A stretch of 26,168 nt of DNA from Laetiporus sulphureus 93-53 (GCF_001632365.1 NW_024468510.1:987846-1014013); one strand, 5' to 3'. Positions 9,947-22,070 are shown, numbered from the stretch's first letter. Translations and numbers: made by a program. Notes: a model not told the origin generated them from the letters alone.

Positions 9947-10938
9947 ATGTCTGCGGTCAGATCGTGCTGTCCACGTCTCTCTTAAAACACCGAGCTGACA
10001 TCTCACCGCAGCCGCAAGAGCACGAGGAGGATGATTTCGCGCCCACCACTACTCCCGGTGATTAGGCAGACTGACGTCGTTGCGCAACGCCGACTAACGT
10101 ATTTCTTGTAGGATACAAGCCCACCGCTGCTAAGTCCGTCGACGAGTACGCGCAGCTCGACGCGGAGGATGAGAGCTTGGCGCGATGGAAGGCCAGTCTC
10201 GGGATCGTGCCGGGCGTGACCACTGGAGATGCCAGCGGACCCAAGGTGTGTCAGGCTGTGCACGTCTCTGGTTGCTTAGCGTTCAATGTCTCATTGTCAG
10301 GTAACCGTGTTGACTCTGGAACTGGCCTCACCCACGCTGCCCCCGGGGAAGAAGCTTTCGCTCGACATTCAAGACCCCGCTCAACTCGCAAATGTGAAAA
10401 AGAACCCGATTATCATCAAGGAGGGTGTGGAGTACAAGTGAGTGGCGATGTGGTTTTGAATGAACTCCTTCTGAGTCGCCGCCGCAGTGTCCGTATCACT
10501 TTCAAAGTGAACCACTCTATCATCTCGGTGAGATGGCCATTTACTCCAGTGATCAATATCAACTCAACTGCTCACTTCCTGCAGGGTGTTCGGTACATGC
10601 AGGTCGTGAAGCGTTCGGGCATGAAAGGTTGGTATTCAAAGTCCAATGTGTTCGCATTTACTGAACCATCTCGCCACAGTCGATAAGATGGAGCAAATGC
10701 TCGGGTCGTATGGCCCTCATCCCCAGGGGGAAGCATACACCAAGAACTTTGACCCAGAAGAGTCCCCTTCCGGCTTGCTTGCACGCTCTGGCACGTACAA
10801 CGTCCGAAGTCGGGTTGTCGACGATGATGGAGAGGTCTACGCGGGTGAGAAGTGTCCAGATCAGTGCATCGTAGTTCTTTGCTCACTGATTGTGTATCAG
10901 ACTGGGACTGGTCCTTTAAGCTGGGCAAGGAGTGGTGA
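9947..10938 (+). CDS. Rho GDP-dissociation inhibitor, 8 exons
   Basis: A cytosolic regulator that binds prenylated Rho-family GTPases, extracts them from membranes and blocks GDP release. Exons: 9947-9955, 10012-10057, 10112-10245, 10301-10437, 10488-10527, 10585-10627, 10680-10844, 10901-10938; total 203 aa, matching the usual length of about 200. The acidic N-terminal arm (residues 5-19) leads to the conserved regulatory segment around DEYAQLDAEDESLARWKASL (from about residue 29). The C-terminal immunoglobulin-like sandwich contains KVNHSIISGVRYMQVVKRSG, the GSYGP turn, and ends with DWDWSFKLGKEW, as in yeast Rdi1 and animal RhoGDIs. The start rests on a 9-nt first exon (Met-Ser-Ala) before a gtcaga donor. 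An intron at 10058-10111 has a textbook ctaac branch site. Confidence 0.95.
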
Positions 10939-11194
10939 AGCGTGCTCTTCGTCTGCGGGTTTCACATGGCGTCTTTCTCTCATATTTCCCTCACTACGCA
11001 AATATTCCTTTCTTTCGCATTTACTGGATGTACGGATGATCAAAGCAGAATGTCTCGAATCAATTGTGCTGAGCACACAGTCCTACCGAATAGTCACCTT
11101 AGACGTTTCGCGTTAGTCGGTGGCAGTCTCTGGTAGGTCGTCCGGGATATGATCGAATGGCAGACGCCTAGCAGACGCCGGCAGACTCCGCACC

Positions 11195-12553
<1,359 letters not shown>

Positions 12554-12646
12554 ATGCTGCTCGTGGATTGAACACGTTGGAATTCATGCTCGAGCCACGT
12601 GGATAATTCATTGTACAGAGCACATCCCAACTCCAGCATCAGGCCT

Positions 12647-13972
12647 CTAGTTAATCAAACGTCTGTGCTCGTCATAGTTGCCACTTTCCTGGTCCAATTC
12701 TTTACAGCGAGCCTTTGATGTGTAAACGTTAGCGTCAATGAATGCGGAGCAAGTACGCAGGCCAATCACCTCTAGCGCGAAGAGATGCGAATCATACGAC
12801 TCTGGCGCAAGCCTTTGTATTGCAGTGGACAGTTGATATAGGTAGTCTTTGTTGCGTCCCGAAGGGCCTACGGATTGCCAAATGCGCTCCGCAAGGATTT
12901 CTATGGATTCAAAACCAACTGTGACGGAACCGGTTCGGTCAGCAAATGTCTTCGCCTTGAGTCAGAGGAGACATGCTCACTAAAGGACGGGTTATCATTT
13001 CGGCCGACGTAGCACTGATCGCTATGCATTGAGGGTCATTGACTGTGAGTTAAAGAGCTGCGGTACGTACATGAGCCTGCGAAAGACAAGATCAAGATCG
13101 ATTGAACCTCAGCGGGGACTGTCAGCGCGCTCACTGACATTCTGCACCACCACCCGTTCCACGCCGTCTGCCAGGCTGTAAACGTCGATCTCTTCCAGCG
13201 TGTATCCGTCCTGTCGTATTGAATCTTGTTCAGACATGTTCTCATTACATCGTGATACCACACACCTTCTCACGATAATCTACGCAGCCAGTGAGGCCAC
13301 GTTTGCGTCGAATAGGCTTCAGATGAGCTCAACGAGGCGCAGTCCACGCTGGATGCCTAACTCACCCAGGTAGTCCCGCACCTCGATCGCATGCAGCGGG
13401 TCTATCGTATACGCAATCCCTACACCAGCACCTCAACATCAGCGACGCAGGTAACCAAGCGGCCGCTCAAGTCATGCCGCACCCCAGACGACATCATCAT
13501 CCGGAAACGGGTCCTGCAGGCATACGGCATCGCGGCGCGGCGGAGAGTAAGCGGCCGTACGGGAGGGACATGTGTGGGGATGCTCACGGAGCCAGAGAAT
13601 GCATCCCAGTCTTCTTTGTGCACCAGCGTAACGACTCGTCCTGGATTCTGTGAGTATACGAGTGAGTGCGCATGCGGTCTCCCGCTCGGACAGGCTGGAT
13701 GACAGACACTCACCTCCGGTGTCCCTCGATGATCATGCGACTTCTGCGCGAACCGCCGCACGTAGCCTTTCAAGTATCCTGGATCTGCATCGCAAAACAT
13801 GCCATCCAGTCCACCGATCCATCGACATGGGCTCGACCTTACCTTGCGCGACGACATGCGGCGGGGGCTGCCAAACTCGATCGGTAACTCGTATGTACAC
13901 GAAACGCAACGTCCGACGCACCTTGAAGATGAGGGATCCATATCCAAAGACCACGTACGGTTTCTCGCTCAT
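12647..13972 (-). CDS. ChaC-type gamma-glutamylcyclotransferase, 12 exons
   Basis: A cytosolic enzyme expected to break glutathione into 5-oxoproline and Cys-Gly. Exons in transcript order: 13972-13922, 13867-13843, 13784-13714, 13647-13588, 13513-13483, 13419-13366, 13279-13266, 13210-13139, 13076-13071, 13014-12981, 12918-12770, 12712-12647; all joins keep frame and give 210 aa, normal for ChaC. The substrate loop FGYGSLIFK (9-17) opens the protein; YVRRFAQKSHDHRGTPE, GRVVTLV and VVWGIAYTI follow. DYREKDGY (98-105) carries the catalytic Glu at 101. A 6-nt micro-exon (13076-13071) restores the usual length before CYVGRNDNPSF. The last small exon is less certain: reading through its intron also stays open to the same stop, adding 19-20 residues. 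Confidence 0.92.
13071..13076 (-). other. 6-nt micro-exon of the ChaC gene
   Basis: GCTCAT (Ala-His, minus strand) is bounded by ttcgcag and gtacgt. Inclusion fills the A-x-x-Y-V-G spacing usual in ChaC proteins. Skipping is also in frame and removes two residues, so alternative splicing here would be silent for the frame. Confidence 0.6.
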
Positions 13973-14733
13973 AGCAGGGGTACAAGTTCAAGAACGATTC
14001 GGAATTGCATCATGCAGCAGTTGTATTCCGAAAGCACGGTGAGTCCCACGTGGCTGAACCCGGGCTATTCGTCCTCAAGCTCCCGGTCGGCAGCGAAGGC
14101 GATACATCGTTCTCGTGGCAGAATGCAGAGTTCGCGCCACACAGTAGCTGTACAGACGAGCTCATTGACTTGGAGCATCTGTCACGGTTGCTCTCGTGAT
14201 CACATGAGGCTCTCACCATCTTCACACACCGTAGGAGCCGCCTCACAACGACCGGTACCCAACGTACAACGACGACACACGTCCCTCTTACCAGTATGCA
14301 AACACTCGATCTGTCTCTTCCCTGTCTCTTCCACAGCGACGACCCACTCCTGAAGGTATACAACAATCTCTGTTCTGACATCAGTATCGTACCCAGCAGC
14401 AGTAACAACAAGGCCTCTGGCGACATCAAGCAACGTCTAGCGTAAGATTATATATCGGGTTCGTCTCGTCCGCAGACGAGGGAGCGTGGGAGGTCATTAA
14501 GCGATAAATAAAGTGCCAGAACGGGGTAGGGTGAATAGGACAAGGGGCTACATTGCAGATAGTATGAAGACGTGAACGGGGACGGTAAAACAATCCCACA
14601 AGGTCGGAATCTTGAGATGGAAGCACGAGTGGTGAAAGCAGGAATCGCTGGGCGTTGGACGCTGAGCAGAACGAGCAAGCCATGGTATCATGTGAAGGTA
14701 TCGTCTTCATTTTCTCCTAGCATAATTGGCCGC
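13973..14733. other. Spacer between ChaC and Ytp1 genes, unproven small ORFs
   Basis: This 761-nt interval should include the ChaC promoter and the Ytp1-gene 3' end. Three weak hints of an extra small gene exist but do not agree. On the plus strand an ATG at 14012 with a possible 44-nt intron would encode a short protein ending at 14199, and an AATAAA follows at 14507-14512. On the minus strand an AT-rich TATA-like run (14450-14458) precedes a 77-codon ORF (14433-14200). None has a recognisable domain. Confidence 0.35.
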
Positions 14734-16907
14734 TCACGCCGACGGATGGAACTGCATCGCCCCATGTGTGCGACTCTTCAGCCAGCCCTTGAATCCCACT
14801 ACTGCAAGCGTCCAGCAGAACGCCAGACACGTAATCGCTACCGCGACGTTCAAGAACATCATCACGTCATCACGCCCTTGGCGCATCGCCGCGATCGTCA
14901 ATTCCTCCGTCGAGAACATGAACGACAGCCCGCCACATGCGAGGAAGAATGCGCCCAGTGCCTCCGTGGGCGGCCGGCTCGGCAGGATCGACCGCGGAGG
15001 AGCCATCCAGAGGAAGAAATAGGTCAGACAGCGGAACACCGCGAATGCACTCAGCAGGTATCCCCACAACATGTGAATCTGCACCTGGAACACGTACGTC
15101 TGCGCGTGTGCACTCATCGCTGCGCCCGTGATGCCGATGCAAAGGGCGGGGAAGGGGTTGAAGCTGGCGCTGTAGCTAGGCGGCTCTGCAACGGCTTCTT
15201 GTCCTTCGTTCGAAGTCGAGACGGCGGCAGTGCTGCCGCCCGCGAGCCAGCGGCGGATACGCTTGGACTCAATGCCCATTCCGACAAGACCGGCGAACCA
15301 GAACATAACGGCGATACCGATGTGCTGAACCTGCTTCGCAGTGTATGGGTCGCCGGGTTTCGCACCAAAGCGTTCCATCCAGGTATTCGTGGCGCCGTAG
15401 GCGAAGATGACGAGCGATTCAACAAACTCGGCGGAAGGAACATTTGAGAGCACGGGCCGGTTCCAGGCCCATCCAAGTGAAGAGAACGAGCCTAGGTAGC
15501 GCGCAAATGTGGCCAGGCCATAGCACCAGAAGATGCCACCCTCTGCAGGCTTCAAGTTAGCTCGAAAGAGAACAAAAGCGGGTAAGAGTTCGTACTGATC
15601 AGATGCGCAAGACAGCCGTTGATGTAATTTTGACGGCAGCCACCAGTGTACGTCACAATACCCGTAGTCACCTGCATGAAACCGGCAAAAACAAGGACGC
15701 GTTCGGACGTCGCGAACGCCACGCGGCCCATGTTCCGGAGCAGAGTGCGCTTGTTGAGGCCAGCGAGCCACGAGCCATTCGCGAGGTCCGCGAGCGTGTC
15801 GTTCGAGCGGCGCGGTGAGTGAGGACCATAGAGTGTGCGTTCAGACGCAGCTGATTGCGGATAAGACGGTTCGCGGCGATGACGGCGGACGTCGTTGGCC
15901 CATTCCGCCGTCTCTGTGTCGCCATCGTGCCCGTGTGCAGCTTCATCGACATCAAAGACTGTGCGGATCGGCTGCATGGGTCGATTGCGTCGCTCGTGCA
16001 GTGGCTCAGAGTCGGCCTCGACAGATTCGACGTCGTTGACCTTGAGCTCGGCATCATTGAGCTCCTCTTCGTCAGCTACGAGACCGGTGTACTCGGCAGA
16101 CACGCCCAGGCGTCCTTCCTCGCGGCCGAGCACAATATAGCTCCATGAGGACTTGAAACCAAACTTTTCCTCGCCTTGCTGGATAGAACGGACGTAGGTA
16201 ATGAGGCGAACGACCATCGCGACGACGTCAAGCGTGGAAAGTAGCACGGCGAAAGCCAGCCAGCCATAGCCTTGGCTGGCGTGCGCTGCGCCTTCGTACC
16301 TGCAAGGAAAGGAAAGCTCGGGATTCATAGGGATATCTCGGCTATGACGCGGGAACTCACATATCCGGAGTGAGCTTGCGGTAGAGCATGCTCGATCCAA
16401 GGCCCAGGACAACGAACGCATAGAAGAGAATGACGGTCAAACTATGCCATGCAGATTTCACGGAGCGAAGTGCGATGCCTGTGGCGGTAATACAGGGACA
16501 TCGCGATGTAGGTACATAGGAATGAGGTGATGATCCAGCGACTTACCTGCGGGAAGAGCCCCAAAGAAAGCAAAGCCCATGAAGAGAGCGTGCGCCGCCA
16601 TGAGACCAGGATAACGGTGCTCGCCGGGAACCTTGTCGACGAGGTCGATGGTCCAGTAGGAGGGGAGAGTGGGCTGGTGATGCAATGTGATTTGGGTCTC
16701 ATTCAGCTCCTCGAGGGGCTTCGCGTTATGCGAATGCGAGTGTTCGTCGTGTTCATCTCTGCGAAAAAGGATCTCGTCCACTGAGGGCGAAAGGGGTGTG
16801 GACGCATCAGTGAGTGCATGAAGGTCGTTCGTCGGGGGGGCCGCGCCTACAAGGGCGGCGGCGAGGGCGGGGACGAGGAAGGGGAGGACGTGGAGGACGG
16901 CCCGCAT
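14734..16907 (-). CDS. Ytp1-family multi-pass membrane protein, 4 exons
   Basis: A fungal membrane protein of the Ytp1 family (DUF2427 N-terminal half plus Ytp1 C-terminal half); biochemical role unknown. Exons in transcript order: 16907-16547, 16478-16361, 16299-15596, 15542-14734; 663 aa. Residues 1-23 are a typical signal peptide. A short lumenal/extracellular segment contains a His/Asp/Glu cluster, DEHDEHSHSH (51-60), and an N-E-T glycosylation site. Hydrophobic helices occupy about 95-200, then a hydrophilic, Arg/Asp/Glu-rich loop of about 150 residues (about 200-350), then about seven helices to the end. GGCRQNYINGCLAHLI followed by KGGIFWCYGL, split by the last intron, and the FWFAGLVGMGIESKRIRRWL segment fit my memory of the family. 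The sole gene here with long exons. The stop is the TGA at 14736-14734. Confidence 0.9.
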
Positions 16908-16970
16908 GGCGTCTGAAGAGTGCGGGGGAGGGCTGGAAGAAGGGCAGCACGGGACTGATGAGCTTATGTA

Positions 16971-16980
16971 TTATTTTATA
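16971..16980 (-). promoter_or_regulatory. TATA box of the Ytp1-family gene
   Basis: The minus strand reads TATAAAATAA, 64-73 nt upstream of the ATG at 16907, in otherwise GC-rich sequence. Strong match and good spacing. Confidence 0.7.
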
Positions 16981-18951
16981 CGGAAGGTGTCGGATGGCGA
17001 ACGTCTTGGACAGGCAGCCTCAGCGCTGCACTTCCAGCCGTCCCATCTCCTCGTCTCCTCCGGACGCTGACTCATCCTATCTGACTCATCTCCGACAATA
17101 CCCTGATCCACACCCGCATTTATTTTTTATTCCCCCTTTTCTCTGTTGATCCTCGCCGCCGTTCCGCCATCGGGCATCCCGATGCAGATAGTTGCGATGA
17201 TGCGGCGCGAGTGGAGCCCCCTGGGTGAGCTCATGTGGCTGAGAATGCCGGACGCCGATTGCCACGGAGAAGGACCGATCGCGTTCGTGACCTCATGTGG
17301 CCCGCCGGAATCCTTGGTTTTTCACCCGGGCACTTGCCGAGATGTTCCCACGCAGCGCTCCCGTCGCTGCGGAGTCATCACGAGCTCTCCGTCGCCCGCC
17401 CCCGTCTGCACGCTCAACGCGGCTGCCCATGACGAGCACGACGTCGCCGGTGGTGCAGAACACTCCATGGCCAGCCTCGGGCGCTCTGGTCGCTTCCAGT
17501 TCTCCGTACTCGTCCTGCCGCTGCCATCTTCGATTGCGTTCTCCGAATTGATGATGCCTTTCACCCTGATCTGAACAACACCGCCAGCTCCCATCAAATT
17601 GTTGGTGATGTCAGTCATGCATGACAAAATCGTGAACTATTGTTGAGCCTGCGCAGGCGAGGTCCAGCTCACTCGAGCCGCCGTCCCAGCCTGTCTCTCG
17701 AACTCGCTGCTCACGGCCTGTTCCTTGTCTGGTCGTCGTACCATTTGACGCTCTGATACGCGAACGTCGCAGTGCTCACACGGTGCGTAAGCCTCGCCCG
17801 GGGTTTTCCCTGATCATATGAAGTCCGAAGCTCAGCCTGCGCCGAAGTTCACAGTGACCTGAGGATCTACCTATTTCGTCCGACATCATTGCGACACACA
17901 TTCGACATCTACGCGTATTCAATCCAACGCGATCATCGCGGGCTCCTTACCACCTGTCTCTACTGCCCACCTGGCCCATCGGGGAACTCTCGGCGGCACT
18001 ACGCTACCCTTGCTTCGTTAGGGTCTTTCTGCTCGCTCGCTTTATTTGACTTCTGCTTCAAGCTGCTAGGAAGACAACTCCCCCAGATTGTGCTTCTTTC
18101 AATATACGCTGCTCACGTGAACTCTTCAAGCTTCCGCGCTCTTCACAGGCCAATCTTCTCCTTCTCGCTTGCATTCTCTCCATGGGACAGAACAAGACGC
18201 AGGAACCGCGAGTCATCTCCCCTTACGCGTATGAATGCATAGATCCGTGATGAACAATGCCATCAACTCCATACGACGCTCATCGAGCGCTCTCCCGTGT
18301 CAGCAGACTGCCCGATAAACCGGCTCATTTAGCCCTCGGCCCATGTTACCACTAATACAAGGACGGTGACCACACCAGGCTGAAATGGCCGCGCGCGCCA
18401 ATCCACACGCTGAGAGCGTTCTGTCTCGACAGAGCTCGCCTCTCGTTTCGCGTTCGCGTTCGCGCCTGCAGGGACCAGCGCGCTCCCCTCTGCGTCTCGA
18501 CATTTGTAAGTACGTCCCAGATGACAAACGTATTCGTAATTCCATCTAGGGTGCATTCCGAATGCGCTGTCTGGTAGTTTCTGTGCCGCCGAGATACGGC
18601 GACGATGTTCTGCGTGTGCCGCCTCCGAAAAATTACAATAAAGTTGTCCTTGGGTCGCCCGCAGCCGCCGTCCGGATCAGCCTCAGCCGACCTTCGACCT
18701 TCGCCCTTCGGGCTTTCTCGGACGGGCAGAAAGCTCTTGGTCTTGTTTCCGTGTTTCCTTTAAAGGACGGGCCGCGCCGTCCTCGCCGCGCGGTTGTCAT
18801 CGAAACGCGTCGAGAAAGCTTGGCCGGTCATACGGCCATCAAAAGCTACCGGAGCGGGCGGGAGGAGTATTCCTGAATGCTGGGGGAGGTGTACGTGCTG
18901 GCGCGTGGGTTGTCTTGCACAAGCGTCAGCGCTTGTGTTATATCTACAGTA
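16981..18951. other. 2-kb region without a supported gene
   Basis: Several ORFs of 60-140 codons overlap (for example 17146-17574 plus, 17627-17322 minus, 17889-18242 plus, 18556-18329 minus, 18562-18876 plus), but none has a known domain and I find no consistent splicing. A T-rich run at about 17120-17135 could be a plus-strand core promoter. The part from 18560 to 18880 is GC-rich with small inverted repeats such as GGACGGGCCGCGCCGTCC (about 18765-18782). A lineage-specific gene cannot be excluded. Confidence 0.45.
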
Positions 18952-19413
18952 CACCTGCTCATAATGCATAACGTCGGTGCCCAGGTTTGGCTATGCATTA
19001 TGAGGTAGTATGCATTACCGGGCTGTCACATAGTGTGACATTGTGTGACTATGCGTGACTTCCCAAGGTAGGGCTATCATGTACACAAAATAGGTCTCAC
19101 ATTTCACCAAATTGTTACTACTTTTTTGTGACAAACCTGGTTTTGTACCCCCAAATTTGGACATAAACATAATTTATGAACATAATTACTGGACAAAAAT
19201 GGTGTTATGCGTCCTGTATAACCTTCAATGCACGTGAAATTTCCTAGTTAGGCATTATTCTCACGATATCATAATGCATAATGCCGTGTTTTGGGTATGC
19301 ATTATGTGGTATGAGATCTCATGCATAATTTGGTGGGCACCAACTTCGTGCCTACATGGAGCTATGTATTATGAGGTGTTATGCACTATGAGGGAATGCA
19401 TTATGAGCAGGTG
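18952..19413. mobile_element. MITE with 18-bp perfect TIRs and TA flanks
   Basis: The 462-bp, AT-rich element begins CACCTGCTCATAATGCAT (18952-18969) and ends with its exact reverse complement (19396-19413). TA lies immediately outside both ends (18950-18951 and 19414-19415), matching the TA target duplication of Tc1/mariner-type transposition. The core CATAATGCAT recurs inside in both orientations, notably near 18995, 19270, 19300 and 19320, so the subterminal regions can fold extensively. There is no coding capacity; a transposase would have to act in trans. Confidence 0.8.
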
Positions 19414-19415
19414 TA

Positions 19416-19949
19416 GCGTATCTACTTGTTTGCTGCTGTCGATTTTGATATGTATGAGATATGGGATATCTGCCTACTCATCAATGGCACATGATATAAG
19501 AACACTGCCTGTGATTGCATGTGAAAACAGCTGCACTGTCTGGGCACTGGTCACGTATGTCCTTGGGCAGCGGAAGGACAATGAAGCGAGATCACTCGCA
19601 TCATTCACATCTGACTAACCATGCGCTGATCTCGTACCCAAACCTCTTTTTCTGCGAAAAAGAGGTCTGGGGCATTCTAATAGGGACACTTCCCCTTCCG
19701 CTAAGCACCCTTTAAGTGCCCAGTTGTAACGGTCACAGAGTGCTTCCTGTGCTTTAGCCAGATTCACTTGTTCGATGAGATGCCTTTTTAGATAGTTACT
19801 CACGCCAGTGCATGTTGCTTCGGTGGCGAGCCACTGAAGAAAATGTACTGTACTTGCTTGAAACATATCTCATTATCCTTGACACAAATGAATTCAAGAC
19901 AATATCCATATTCACATAGACAATTATTCTCGAAAGACGAAGATTCCCT
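19416..19949. other. Spacer with hairpin and one unassigned minus-strand ORF
   Basis: A minus-strand frame (19866-19615, 83 codons) has protein-like composition in its first 70 codons (alternating hydrophobic and charged residues, few rare runs) but I do not recognise it; it may be a fragment of a mobile-element protein. An 11-bp-stem hairpin overlaps its end (19642-19666). Nothing else is supported. Confidence 0.35.
19642..19666. repeat. Perfect 11-bp inverted repeat (hairpin)
   Basis: ACCTCTTTTTC and GAAAAAGAGGT flank a 3-nt loop (TGC). The repeat is perfect. Its role is unknown; it could be the relic of a mobile-element end. Confidence 0.7.
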
Positions 19950-21334
19950 AGATGACAGCCGCAGTCTACAACAAGATGATGGCTATAGGTACAGAAGTTC
20001 AGATGATGAATCTTAAGGCAGTGACAAAGCCGAGAAACATGATGGCTTTGTTGCCAATCCATTAGGCCTCCAGACAGAGGAGGTTCCCATCCCAGACCTA
20101 AAGATCAATAATGATGGTGCCACAGAGCTTGACGAGGCCATAGACAACCCGGCAAAAGCACTCAGTGCCATATGTGATGCAGTGCTTGACATTCTCAATT
20201 GCATTCAAGGACATGGCATGACCTTGGCATCATTCCTTGATGCATTTAGCTGAGGTGATCCAGACTGCATCAAGCATCCATGAATTCAGAGAATTTGTAC
20301 TCAATTTCTCCATAGCAACCTCCTTTCAGTTATACTGAAACGTTGGCGCAAGCCTCCACACTCACAAAATTCACACAAGTCACTGCCAGAGAGTGCAAAA
20401 GACCTGATTGATAGATTCACACTGGAGGCTGTACAAGAGATCTCCACTGCTGAACTATTATGCCTGGATCCACTGCTTTGGTCTACGAGCGACTCACTCA
20501 GTAAACGGAACCTGTCATCGGTCAGAATGGATCAACTTGAGGCAGAAATGTGGGATCGTGCTCCTGTGACATGGATGTACCTCGCTAGTCTCGCAACAAG
20601 TTCCAAGCAGCAAAAAGTCAATCGAAAAAAGAACTCTAATAAGGTTAGTGAGTGCCACTGTAACGTCGTTCAATGTCATCACCAAGATAGCTCATTGTTA
20701 TCCATAGATGCTTATGCTTATCATATGCATAATATCATATTCCCGATCACAGTACTGCAATCGACTGCAGCAGCTCCTCGCAATCTACTTCAAATTCAAG
20801 GGCTTGTCTGTGAAGGGTTGCGACACATTGCATGCCCTGGGAGTCATGATGAGTGCAAAGTGGACCACCGATGCAGTAGAGCAGCTGTCAGCAGAAGCTA
20901 TGCAAGAGGTTCAAGACTGAGTTCGTGCTCACCAATACAATCTCTCCTACGACAACATTCAACTCTCATTTCGTGTCTTCTCACAGCATCTGGACAAAAA
21001 AACTCAATTTAATTCTGATACAGCTGCAACTATCTATATCTGCAAAGACACACCTCCAAGGGATCCTGGGCTCATAAACGAGCTGCAGATATCACATCAA
21101 AGTGTAACGAACAACCCGATAAGTGCTCTGGATGTCGTCGATCTCATACAGCATTTCTACCCATCCATTGAGGAACACATGGGCTTCTATATGCTTCGTG
21201 TCCTTCTAAATTTCTCTAAATTTAATCGTACTTTATACCATGGATGGGATAGCCCTCATCTACACCCTCCAGCAACCGTCAATCAACTTCCATGTGGCTC
21301 TGAGCACGGTGATATGCACCGAGATATTCTGTGA
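19950..21334 (+). pseudogene. Truncated, decayed DUF6589-type gene
   Basis: Conceptual translation matches my memory of DUF6589 proteins, large multi-copy mushroom proteins of unknown function. Successive recognisable blocks are the LNCIQGHGMTLASFLDAF helix region (about 20190-20252), LKRWRKPPHS (about 20335-20365), the LLAIYFKFKGLSVKGCDTLH block (about 20780-20832) with MSAKWTTDAVEQLS after it, and LSYDNIQLSFRVFSQ (about 20940-20985). In-frame stops break it: TGA at about 20251-20253 where the family has Trp, TGA about 30 nt later, TAG in the middle part, and TGA at about 20918-20920. The C-terminal part normally following the HGDMHRDIL-like end is absent, so it is both mutated and truncated. 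A former intron may lie at about 20644-20665. Exact left end unclear. Confidence 0.75.
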
Positions 21335-21803
21335 TTGAAAAATGCCAGAAACTGCGGCCGACTATCGCACAATCAGATAGTGAGTCACCACGATCCGGAA
21401 AGACAAACACCGAGCCAGAACAGTCTAGAGTGGGCAAAGAAGACTTTACTGACAGCCTGGAAACACAGAACCGTGTGAAGGGGTCAGAAGGTGAACGTGA
21501 GGTGCAGAGCCACGAGAAAGCGTAGCCGATTACAAGGTGCAGTGCAAGAGCAGAACACGACCAGTTAGGCAACTCGGAAACGAGCAAGCATGCTAATTGA
21601 ACTGAAGATAGGGTAGCAGACCAACAGACCCTGACAGGGCCGGACTTTCAGTTCTCCGACTGTATGATATGGAAAGGGGGGCAGGGATGAGCTTTGCAAC
21701 AGGTTTCAATGGATCGGAAACGTGTTTCAGCAACTCAGCTGGCTCATTTCTGATCCACTATATAATCTACACTATACATAGGAATAAGAGGAGAGTTTTA
21801 CAC
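21335..21803. other. Spacer between DUF6589 relic and LTR
   Basis: No gene or RNA is recognised. Short ORFs on both strands are composition-driven. The last 60 nt are AT-rich and carry the presumed insertion site of the retroelement. Confidence 0.45.
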
Positions 21804-21937
21804 TGTCACAGATTTTCACGTTTTCACCTCTGCACGTGAACAAGACATCATTTGACATCAGCGCTAGGCTGTTCAGAAAGGAACGAACCAGTACGCGAAG
21901 TACTAACAGTCCTAGATGCCCTGAAGGTCTAGGTCTA

Positions 21938-21974
21938 GTCACATGACATATCACGTGATATCCACACATGTGAC
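21938..21974. promoter_or_regulatory. Nested palindrome with E-box in the LTR
   Basis: A perfect 14-bp palindrome ATATCACGTGATAT (21948-21961) lies between inverted GTCACATG (21938-21945) and CATGTGAC (21967-21974). The central CACGTG is an E-box. Its place in U3 suggests a binding site for a bHLH activator of the element; this is inference. Confidence 0.5.
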
Positions 21975-22070
21975 AAGTAGCGCTGGTATTAGGTAAGCCT
22001 AACTTATACAGTAATATCATCCCACCTAGAAGCAACGATCGGACTCCAGAAGAATCCAACGAAGGGGATA

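Noticed and set aside
14870..15142. Other ORFs in the Ytp1 coding region on both strands
   Set aside because: All are shadows of the GC-rich 663-codon gene.
14572..15447. 291-codon plus-strand ORF
   Set aside because: It lies antisense to the last exon of the Ytp1-family gene; Arg/His-rich shadow translation.
18562..18876. 104-codon ORF in GC-rich DNA left of the MITE
   Set aside because: No domain, many small inverted repeats, and no promoter or splicing support; left in the intergenic entry.
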